A stretch of 47,221 nucleotides of DNA from NCBI GenBank assembly GCA_002353555.1, contig DEJO01000029.1, positions 51,633-98,853 on the forward strand, written 5' to 3'. This document shows, piece by piece, positions 32,791 through 39,640 of the stretch. Below the pieces are notes generated by a model. The model worked only from the letters and a program-made list of their open reading frames with translations. It made no database searches and was not told where the DNA came from. The stretch comes from Prevotella sp. UBA2746. GTDB lineage: Bacteria; Bacteroidota; Bacteroidia; Bacteroidales; Bacteroidaceae. A program made the position numbers and the translations under genes. The number at the start of each line of letters is the position of its first letter. Positions within the stretch are counted from its first letter, which is position 1.

Positions 32791-33444
32791 CTACTCTTCA
32801 AAGTTGAAAGACAGTTGTCCGTCACCCAAGAGGTTATAGCTCTTGCGGTGGTAGGGTGTGATGCCATATTGCCGTATGGCATCGCGGTGCTTGCGCGTGG
32901 GATAGCCCTTGTTCGACTGCCAGTCGTATTGCGGATATTCCTCTGCCAAGCCGTCCATGTAGTCGTCCCGGTAGGTCTTGGCGAGTATAGAGGCGGCTGC
33001 AATAGACAAGTACTTGCCGTCGCCCTTGACGATGCAGGTATGAGGGAGGGGGGTGTTGACAACGGCATTGCCGTCAGCCACGGCACGGCACGGCGTGTAG
33101 GGACGGAAGCGATTGCCGTCTACGATGATGGCTTCCGGACGTATCTGCAACTGATCCAAAGCACGGTGCATGGCAAGGAACGAAGCATTGAGGATGTTCA
33201 TCTTGTCAATCTCCTCTGGGGTGACGACACCTATCGCCCAGGCTACGGCATCTTGCTCAATAATGGCACGCAACTGGTGGCGCTTCTTGTCGGTAAGTTG
33301 CTTGGAGTCGTTCAGCTCCGCATTCTGATAGTCACGCGGAAAGATGACGGCAGCGGCATAGACACTGCCTGCAAGACATCCGCGGCCTGCCTCATCGCAA
33401 CCAGCTTCCCACTCGTACTCTTTATAATAATGGCTCTGCAACAT
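32791..33444 (-). CDS. rnhB: Ribonuclease HII
   Basis: Endonuclease that cleaves RNA in RNA-DNA hybrids and single ribonucleotides in DNA. The 217-aa protein carries the catalytic D17-E18 in GCDEAGRG, then NDSKQLTDKKR, the Asp of IIVDGNRF and SIAAASILAKTYRDDYM. The ATG at 33444 lies 2 nt after the sufS stop, so it is the last gene of the suf transcript. An upstream TTG at 33450 is rejected. Confidence 0.97.
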   Translation of the reverse strand: MLQSHYYKEYEWEAGCDEAGRGCLAGSVYAAAVIFPRDYQNAELNDSKQLTDKKRHQLRAIIEQDAVAWAIGVVTPEEIDKMNILNASFLAMHRALDQLQIRPEAIIVDGNRFRPYTPCRAVADGNAVVNTPLPHTCIVKGDGKYLSIAAASILAKTYRDDYMDGLAEEYPQYDWQSNKGYPTRKHRDAIRQYGITPYHRKSYNLLGDGQLSFNFEE

Positions 33445-33446
33445 CG

Positions 33447-34664
33447 TCAAAACATTTGACTGACCCTACGGATGCCGGCAACAAGCGCATCGACATCTTC
33501 TTTTGTATTATAAAGCGCAAAAGAGGCACGCACCGTTCCGAGAATACCCAACCGGTCCATCAGCGGTTGCGCACAATGATGACCCGTACGGACTGCTATT
33601 CCGAGACGGTCGAGCAACGTTCCCATGTCCATGTGATGGATGTCGCCCACCAGGAAGGAGACGACTGCGTCACGGGCGAAGGTGGAGGGACCGAAAATGC
33701 GCATGCCCCCGATGGTCTGGAGCTGCTCCACACAATAGCGCGTCAGTTCTTTCTCGTGGGCTTCAATGGCATCGAAGCCTACGGAACAGATATAGTCGAT
33801 GGCTGTAGCAAGTCCGTGGGTGGCGACATAGTCAGGCGTACCAGCCTCAAACTTGAACGGGAGTCCTTGGAAGACGGTCTTCTCGAAGCTTACGCTCTCT
33901 ATCATCTCACCTCCGCCTTGATATGGCGGCAGACGGTCTAACCACTCCTCCTTGCCAAACAACACACCAATACCTGTCGGTCCGTACATCTTATGTCCGC
34001 TGAACGCGAAGAAGTCGCAGTCTAAGTCTTGCACATCGATACGGAAATGCGGCGCACTCTGGGCACCGTCGACCAAGACGGGAACGCCATGAGCATGTGC
34101 CGTGCGGATGATGTCCTTGACAGGATTCACCGTACCGAGCACATTGCTGACGTGAGCCACGCTGACCATCTTCGTCTTTTCGGTAAAGAGACGCTCGTAT
34201 TCATCCATCATCAGCACGCCGTCGTCGGTCATCGGAATGACACGGATGCTGATGCCGCGCTTGGCAGCCTGCAACTGCCACGGCACGATGTTGCTGTGGT
34301 GCTCCATCGCAGAGACGATGACCTCGTCACCTTCCTGCATGAAGGCCTCGGCAAAAGACGACGCAACGAGGTTGATACTCTCGGTGGTACCCCGTGTGAA
34401 GACCACCTCTTCCGTCTTCGAAGCATTGACAAACGCCCTCACCTTCTCACGAGCAGCCTCATGCAACTCCGTTGCCTGCTGACTGAGGTAGTGAACGCCC
34501 CGATGCACGTTGGCATTCACATTCAGGTATTCCTCACGCATGGCGTCTAGCACACACAGCGGCTTCTGTGTTGTTGCCGCATTGTCGAGGTAGACCAGCG
34601 GCTTACCATATATCTCGCGCGAGAGGATGGGGAAATCAGCCCTTATTTTATTGATGTCGAACAT
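33447..34664 (-). CDS. sufS: Cysteine desulfurase SufS
   Basis: PLP enzyme that removes sulfur from cysteine as an enzyme-bound persulfide for Fe-S cluster assembly. The 405-aa class II desulfurase has the PLP lysine K225 in FSGHKMYGPTG, HHSNIVPW with the substrate-site histidine, and the catalytic C364 in RTGHHCAQPLM. A SufE or SufU sulfur acceptor is not encoded nearby. It follows the DUF4468 gene by 51 bp in the suf cluster. Confidence 0.97.
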   Translation of the reverse strand: MFDINKIRADFPILSREIYGKPLVYLDNAATTQKPLCVLDAMREEYLNVNANVHRGVHYLSQQATELHEAAREKVRAFVNASKTEEVVFTRGTTESINLVASSFAEAFMQEGDEVIVSAMEHHSNIVPWQLQAAKRGISIRVIPMTDDGVLMMDEYERLFTEKTKMVSVAHVSNVLGTVNPVKDIIRTAHAHGVPVLVDGAQSAPHFRIDVQDLDCDFFAFSGHKMYGPTGIGVLFGKEEWLDRLPPYQGGGEMIESVSFEKTVFQGLPFKFEAGTPDYVATHGLATAIDYICSVGFDAIEAHEKELTRYCVEQLQTIGGMRIFGPSTFARDAVVSFLVGDIHHMDMGTLLDRLGIAVRTGHHCAQPLMDRLGILGTVRASFALYNTKEDVDALVAGIRRVSQMF

Positions 34665-34715
34665 ATCTATTCTTATTATTCGTATACGGAGTCACCTTAA
34701 CACACCAGGCAACGT

Positions 34716-35468
34716 CTACCAATCTTCATCCTCGTTGCCGACGACACCCGTCTTTACGGCTTTCTCTATCTTGTCTAAGAGGGCGTTGGAATAGGCATGT
34801 GTCATGACGAGAGCCTTCGCGCAAGTACGTTTCTGCGCGTCTTTCTCTACAAAAGGATAATGGCGGACAATCTCCCACTGCTCGTCATACAGGCGCCGGT
34901 CAGTCTTGTCGCCCTTCATGCGCTTGCCGTCGCTATAGATATTCTGAGTCCTTTGCCTGGCGTTGTCCTTATCTCCCAGTCCTCCAAACCAGCCACCGGC
35001 TTCAACCTTGAGCACATCATAGTTTTGAACGGTATAGGTGACACGCACCTTCCCGTCCTTGATGTCAATCTTGATGACAGGCGTGATGCTGATGACATAT
35101 CGGTTGATGGTGCCGGTATGGTCGGCAATGGCATCTATGGTGGAAGAGATGATGATACATCCGGCATCTTTATCGTCGAGCGTGATGGCTTGCTTGTCTT
35201 TGAAAGTTGCCGTAGCCCAGTAGTTCAAGGCTACATAGAGCTGCTGCTTCGTCTTCCCCGGTGCTTCTATCACTTGCTGGTAGGTGAGACTCTGATTCTT
35301 GTCAAGAACGATATGCCTTGCAAGGTTGGCAGCAGCATCAAGCCATTTGTCACCATATCGCTGCTTGGCATACGCTTCAAGGTCTGCCGCCTTCATCACC
35401 TGTGCCTGTATGGGCATCACGCCACAAAGAAGAGTGGCTGCGCATATCACGAATAACTTCTTTTTCAT
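34716..35468 (-). CDS. Exported DUF4468 domain protein
   Basis: Secreted or periplasmic protein of unknown function. The 250-aa form MKKKLFVICAATLLCGVMPIQAQ has a signal peptide (cleavage near residue 23). The mature part contains a DUF4468-like segment (QQLYVALNYWATATFKDKQAITLDDKDAGCIIISST to RVTYTVQNYDVLKVE), found almost only in Bacteroidota. The ATG at 35468 is preferred over the GTG at 35477, which overlaps the sufD stop. It is embedded between sufD and sufS without an obvious link to iron-sulfur chemistry. Confidence 0.78.
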   Translation of the reverse strand: MKKKLFVICAATLLCGVMPIQAQVMKAADLEAYAKQRYGDKWLDAAANLARHIVLDKNQSLTYQQVIEAPGKTKQQLYVALNYWATATFKDKQAITLDDKDAGCIIISSTIDAIADHTGTINRYVISITPVIKIDIKDGKVRVTYTVQNYDVLKVEAGGWFGGLGDKDNARQRTQNIYSDGKRMKGDKTDRRLYDEQWEIVRHYPFVEKDAQKRTCAKALVMTHAYSNALLDKIEKAVKTGVVGNEDEDW

Positions 35469-35476
35469 ATTTCTCA

Positions 35477-36817
35477 CTATTTACACAATTTACATCCCTT
35501 GCATTTGTTCAATTCGCCACGGAAACGTTTCTCTACCAAATAGCGAAGACGGTCTCGAAGAGGGTCCAGGGTTATCTGGTCGATGACCTCAATGATAAAG
35601 GCATATTCCAACAACAGTTTAGCCTCCTTTTCACTGATACCACGCTGGCGCATGTAGAACAGGGCGGCATCGTTGAGCTGCCCCACTGTACTGCCATGCG
35701 AGCACTTTACGTCGTCGGCATAGATTTCCAGCATGGGCTGAGTGAACATGCGGGCTTCGTGGGTAGCACAGAGATTCTGGTTGCGCTCTTCGCTGACGGT
35801 CTTCTGCGCATCCTTGCGCACGAGCACCCTTCCTGCGAAAGCACCTACTGCCTGTTCGTCCAGAACATATTTGTAGAGTTCATGACTGGTACAATGCCCC
35901 ACCTGATGATCGATGAACGTGTTGTTGTCCACATGTTGCGACTTGTCGGCAATGACACAACCGTTGCAGAAGCATTCGGCTCCCTCGCCACGGAAGACAA
36001 GGTCAAGTTTGTTGCGGGTAACGCCATTATGCAGCGTGATAACATTGTGGTGAACACGGCTGCTGCGCTCTTGCCGGATATAGACGTTGCTGACACGCAC
36101 ATTCTTGGCATGGGTTTCTTCCAGGCAATACAGCTCCAGCGAAGCATTCTCACCGACGAAAGCCTCGATAACCTGCGTGGCAAGGAAGTGGCAGTCGTCG
36201 GCAGCATGGTCGCAGAAGAGCAACTTTGCCTCGGCGCCCTCCTCCATGACAATCAGTACACGGCGGTTGACCATCAGGTCGACATCAGACCTTAAAATGT
36301 TGATGACCTGCACGGTGCGTTCCACCTTTACGTTCTTCGGCACGTAGACGAGCAGCCCGTCCTGGGCAAGCATTGTGTTGAGTGCCGTCACACCGTCGTC
36401 ACCGCTCTTTGCCAGCTGTGCATAATAGGGGGCAACCAGTTCCGGACGCTCCTGCGACACCTTCTTCAGGGAGTCGACGATGATACCTTCCTGCTTCACC
36501 CCCTTACTGTCAGTAGCATAGAAAGTATCGTTTACCACGAAGTAGAGAGCCGTACTGAGGTTGGGCACGTCACAACGGAAAGCCTGATAGGGGTCTACCG
36601 GTATCTGCAACCGGTTCAGGTTAACGCCGTAGTCAGGTGCAAAAAGCGGTGCGACGTCGGTATACTTATACCGTTCTACCTTCTTCGACGGAAAGCCCAA
36701 TCGCTTGAAGTCGTCGAAAGCAGTTTCACGCACGCTGTTCATGACATCCGACGAGAAGCCGAAGAACATGTTGCGAGCCTGCTGGTAGAGGTCTATGTAT
36801 TGTTGTTCGCTGTTCAT
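35477..36817 (-). CDS. sufD: Fe-S cluster assembly protein SufD
   Basis: Scaffold partner of SufB in the SufBC2D complex. The 446-aa beta-helix protein has the SufD C-terminal region VKCSHGSTVGQLNDAALFYMRQRGISEKEAKLLL. It ends in a lysine/cysteine tail, NKCKGCKLCK, with a CxxCxxC pattern that is not part of the E. coli protein. ATG 36817 is 11 nt after the sufC stop; an upstream TTG (36832) falls in the repeat and is rejected. Confidence 0.96.
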   Translation of the reverse strand: MNSEQQYIDLYQQARNMFFGFSSDVMNSVRETAFDDFKRLGFPSKKVERYKYTDVAPLFAPDYGVNLNRLQIPVDPYQAFRCDVPNLSTALYFVVNDTFYATDSKGVKQEGIIVDSLKKVSQERPELVAPYYAQLAKSGDDGVTALNTMLAQDGLLVYVPKNVKVERTVQVINILRSDVDLMVNRRVLIVMEEGAEAKLLFCDHAADDCHFLATQVIEAFVGENASLELYCLEETHAKNVRVSNVYIRQERSSRVHHNVITLHNGVTRNKLDLVFRGEGAECFCNGCVIADKSQHVDNNTFIDHQVGHCTSHELYKYVLDEQAVGAFAGRVLVRKDAQKTVSEERNQNLCATHEARMFTQPMLEIYADDVKCSHGSTVGQLNDAALFYMRQRGISEKEAKLLLEYAFIIEVIDQITLDPLRDRLRYLVEKRFRGELNKCKGCKLCK

Positions 36818-36819
36818 CT

Positions 36820-36847
36820 TGCAAATTGTCAATTGTCAATTGTCAAT
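36820..36847. repeat. AATTGTC direct repeats at the sufC-sufD junction
   Basis: Three and a half copies of AATTGTC (TTGACAA on the minus strand) are stacked here. They encode the last residues of SufC (TIDN-stop) and most of the gap to sufD. Confidence 0.75.
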
Positions 36848-37587
36848 TCTTTTTTTACCCAGTCATATCCGTGCTCCTGTATCTCCTTGGCAAGTTCCGG
36901 ACCAGCCGTCTTTACGATGCGTCCCTGATAGAGCACGTGCACCACCTCCGGACGTATCATCTCCAGCAGACGGTCGTAGTGTGTGATGACGATGCGGCTG
37001 TTCTCTGGTGTGCGCAGTTTGTTGACGCCATCGGCAACAATACGCATGGCATCGACGTCGAGTCCGGAGTCGGTCTCGTCGAGGATGGCGAGTTTCGGTT
37101 CGAGCATCGCCATCTGGAAAATCTCGTTGCGCTTCTTCTCGCCGCCGCTGAAGCCTTCGTTCACGCTACGGCGCGTAAACTTGGAGTCGAGTTCCACGAA
37201 AGCACGCTTCTCGTTCATCAACTTGATAAACTCGGCAGCCTTTATCTCTGGCAGCCCCTGATACTTGCGTTTCTCGTTGATGGCTGCTTTCAGGAAGTTG
37301 GTCATCGACACACCGGGGATTTCTACGGGATACTGGAACGAAAGGAACAGTCCTTCGTGGGCACGGTCTTCGGGTTTCATCTCCAAGAGGTTCTTTCCGT
37401 TGAACCATGCCTCACCCTCGGTGACCTCGTAGAGCGGATTGCCTACGAGCACGGCACTGAGTGTCGACTTACCCGAACCGTTCGGTCCCATGATGGCATG
37501 CGTCTCACCGTCGTTGATGGTGAGATTGATACCTTTCAATATCTCTTTGTCGCCAATCTTGGCATGTAGGTTTCTTACTTCAAGCAT
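36829..37587 (-). CDS. sufC: Fe-S assembly ATPase SufC
   Basis: ABC-type ATPase that drives conformational change of SufB-SufD. The 252-aa protein has Walker A GPNGSGKST (34-42), the signature GFSGGEKKRNEIF, Walker B LAILDETDSGLDVDAM and the switch histidine ITHY. The C-terminus KKELTIDN is encoded by a spacer repeat rather than by a conserved segment. It is 195 bp downstream of sufB. Confidence 0.98.
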   Translation of the reverse strand: MLEVRNLHAKIGDKEILKGINLTINDGETHAIMGPNGSGKSTLSAVLVGNPLYEVTEGEAWFNGKNLLEMKPEDRAHEGLFLSFQYPVEIPGVSMTNFLKAAINEKRKYQGLPEIKAAEFIKLMNEKRAFVELDSKFTRRSVNEGFSGGEKKRNEIFQMAMLEPKLAILDETDSGLDVDAMRIVADGVNKLRTPENSRIVITHYDRLLEMIRPEVVHVLYQGRIVKTAGPELAKEIQEHGYDWVKKELTIDN

Positions 37588-37599
37588 AATGTTCTATGA

Positions 37600-37640
37600 C
37601 CCGCCTCTTCCTCGCTCGAACTTGTTCGCTTTGCTTGCAA
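37600..37640. repeat. Hairpin element in the sufB-sufC spacer
   Basis: CCTCGCT at about 37608 and a nested CTTTGC-TT-GCAAAG (around 37628) with AGCGAGG following form a compact imperfect hairpin. It resembles the promoter-associated hairpins at 24719-24842 and 39425-39460. Confidence 0.5.
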
Positions 37641-37747
37641 AGAAAGCGAGGGGAGTTGAAAAGGTCAGATGTTAATTGGTTATTTCTATTGTTTATACTA
37701 TTTTCTTCTTGTCATTAGCATTTCCTATCAGCCGCAGGCTCCATGCT

Positions 37748-37789
37748 CCCCTCCCTTTGGGAGGGGTCGGGGGTAGGTTTTCCTACCCC
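37748..37789. repeat. Double G/C-rich hairpin element, copy B (sufB 3' end)
   Basis: CCCCTCCC (37748-37755) pairs with GGGAGGGG (37759-37766), and GGGGTAGG (37770-37777) pairs with CCTACCCC (37782-37789). Both stems are perfect. The second stem contains the sufB stop codon. Confidence 0.8.
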
Positions 37790-39297
37790 ACCGTTCCTTC
37801 CAAGGTGACGCTCAACAGCTTCTGTGCTTCTACGGCAAACTCCATCGGCAGCTTGTTCAGCACCTCCTTGGCATAGCCGTTGACGATGAGTCCTACGGCC
37901 TGCTCGGTGGGTATGCCGCGCTGGTTGCAGTACAACAGTTGGTCTTCAGAGATTTTCGACGTCGTTGCTTCGTGTTCAAAGATAGCGGTGCTGTTGTGCA
38001 CATCCATATAGGGGAAGGTGTGGGCTCCGCACTGGCTGCCGAGCAAGAGCGAGTCGCACGACGAGTAGTTGCGTGCATTGTCGGCACTGGCAGTAGCACG
38101 CACCAGCCCGCGATAGCTGTTCTGCGAGTGTCCGGCAGAGATTCCTTTGGAGATGATTGTCGACTTGGTGTTCTTTCCGATATGTATCATCTTCGTACCC
38201 GTGTCAGCCTCCTGGTAGTTGTTGGTGACCGCCACGCTGTAGAACTCCGCCACGCTGTTGTCGCCACGAAGCACACACGAAGGGTACTTCCACGTGATGG
38301 CTGAGCCGGTCTCCACCTGTGTCCACGATAGTTTGGAGTCTGCGCCGCGCAACTCGCCACGCTTCGTCACCAGGTTCAGCACGCCTCCCCTTCCGTTCTC
38401 GTCGCCGGGGTACCAGTTCTGTACGGTGGAATACTTCACTTCTGCCCTGTCCATGACGATAATCTCCACGATGGCGGCATGCAACTGGTTCTCGTCGCGC
38501 ATCGGAGCGGTGCACCCTTCCAGGTAGCTCACGTAGCTGTCGTCGTCGGCAACGATGAGGGTACGCTCAAACTGTCCGGTGTTTCGGGCGTTGATACGGA
38601 AGTAGCTGCTCAGTTCCATCGGACAGCGCACACCCTTGGGGATATAGACAAAAGAGCCGTCGCTGAACACCGCCGAGTTCAAGGCGGCATAGAAGTTGTC
38701 GCGGTAGGGCACCACCGTACCCAAGTACTGGCGCACCAAGTCGCCATGCTCCTTGATAGCTTCGCCGATAGAGCAGAAGATGACGCCTTTCTCACGCAGT
38801 TTCTCCTTGAAGGTGGTCTTCACGCTGACCGAGTCCATGATGGCATCGACAGCGGTATTGCCGCTCAGTGCCAGCCGTTCCTCCAGCGGAATGCCCAGTT
38901 TGTCGAACGTTTTCATCAGCTCAGGGTCTATATCTTCCACCTTGCCAGCTTTTCCGGAGTCACCAGCCTTGCCAGATAAGGGGTCGGCATAGTAGCTGAT
39001 GGCTTGATAGTCAATCTCCGGCAGATGCAGATGTCCCCACGTGGGCTGCTTCAGGGTCTGCCAATGGCGAAAAGCCTTCAGCCGGAAGTCCAGCATCCAG
39101 TCAGGTTCGCCCTTCTTGGAAGAAATCAGCCGCACGACATCCTCGTTCAGTCCGTTCTCTATTATCTCGGTATGTACGTCGGTAGTGAATCCGAATTCAT
39201 ATTTCTGTTCGGCAATCTGGCGCACAAGCTCGTTACCGTTCGCTTCCGAACGGTTCCCAGTCTGCTCTGCCTCTTGCCGCTGTTGTTCTGTCTTCAT
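37783..39297 (-). CDS. sufB: Fe-S cluster assembly protein SufB
   Basis: Core scaffold on which new Fe-S clusters form. The 504-aa protein shows GVIFCSIGEAIKEH, YRDNFYAALNSAVFSDGSFVYIPKGVRCPMELSSYFRIN, YLEGCTAPMRDENQLHAAIVEI and SCDSLLLGSQCGAHTFPY, with the C-terminal RGIPTEQAVGLIVNGYAKEVLNKLPMEFAVEA. ATG 39297 (MKTEQQRQEAEQTG) lies downstream of the promoter; a longer form from 39354 would start within the promoter. It is first in the suf operon. Confidence 0.98.
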   Translation of the reverse strand: MKTEQQRQEAEQTGNRSEANGNELVRQIAEQKYEFGFTTDVHTEIIENGLNEDVVRLISSKKGEPDWMLDFRLKAFRHWQTLKQPTWGHLHLPEIDYQAISYYADPLSGKAGDSGKAGKVEDIDPELMKTFDKLGIPLEERLALSGNTAVDAIMDSVSVKTTFKEKLREKGVIFCSIGEAIKEHGDLVRQYLGTVVPYRDNFYAALNSAVFSDGSFVYIPKGVRCPMELSSYFRINARNTGQFERTLIVADDDSYVSYLEGCTAPMRDENQLHAAIVEIIVMDRAEVKYSTVQNWYPGDENGRGGVLNLVTKRGELRGADSKLSWTQVETGSAITWKYPSCVLRGDNSVAEFYSVAVTNNYQEADTGTKMIHIGKNTKSTIISKGISAGHSQNSYRGLVRATASADNARNYSSCDSLLLGSQCGAHTFPYMDVHNSTAIFEHEATTSKISEDQLLYCNQRGIPTEQAVGLIVNGYAKEVLNKLPMEFAVEAQKLLSVTLEGTVG

Positions 39298-39324
39298 GCG
39301 ATGATAGAATTCTAAAATCGGTTG

Positions 39325-39354
39325 CAAAGTTACGGAAAAACGAGAGCAGAACAA
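39325..39354 (-). promoter_or_regulatory. suf operon promoter
   Basis: On the minus strand TTG (39354-39352) and TAACTTTG (39332-39325) with a 19-nt spacer match the Bacteroidota consensus. The leader to the sufB ATG is about 20 nt. Confidence 0.82.
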
Positions 39355-39424
39355 AATAAACTTGTTTATTTTTTATGCCGAATGCCATTAACTTCGGCGA
39401 AGCCAAAGTTCCGGAAAGTCGAGC

Positions 39425-39460
39425 GCAATACAAAGAAAAACGCGCTTTTCTTTGTATTGC
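39425..39460. repeat. Perfect 15-bp hairpin between infB and sufB
   Basis: GCAATACAAAGAAAA (39425-39439) pairs perfectly with TTTTCTTTGTATTGC (39446-39460), with loop ACGCGC. An adjacent CTTCGGCGAAG palindrome is at about 39392-39402. The A/T-rich arms could terminate transcription in either direction; it may also be an insertion-type repeat. Confidence 0.75.
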
Positions 39461-39526
39461 CGAGTCGCAAACCTATTCTGCCACCTGATTGACCAACAGG
39501 TAGAATTGAAATAATCACCGAATACG

Positions 39527-39579
39527 CGACGCAAGTTCTGTATGTCGCTATGTCATAGCGGCTTACGAAACTTGCGTCG
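39527..39579. repeat. Large two-part hairpin downstream of infB
   Basis: The outer arms CGACGCAAGTT (39527-39537) and AACTTGCGTCG (39569-39579) are perfect, and the inner arms CGCTATG (39546-39552) and CATAGCG (39554-39560) form a second perfect stem. There is no T-tract. It lies 61 bp after the infB stop codon. Confidence 0.8.
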
Positions 39580-39640
39580 TATGTTCGATCTTTATTTCCC
39601 CTGTAAGGGCAAACTTAGCGTAGGATAGGCTTGATAGGCA

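Noticed and set aside
39298..39354. N-terminal extension of SufB
   Set aside because: The extension would be encoded by the promoter itself.
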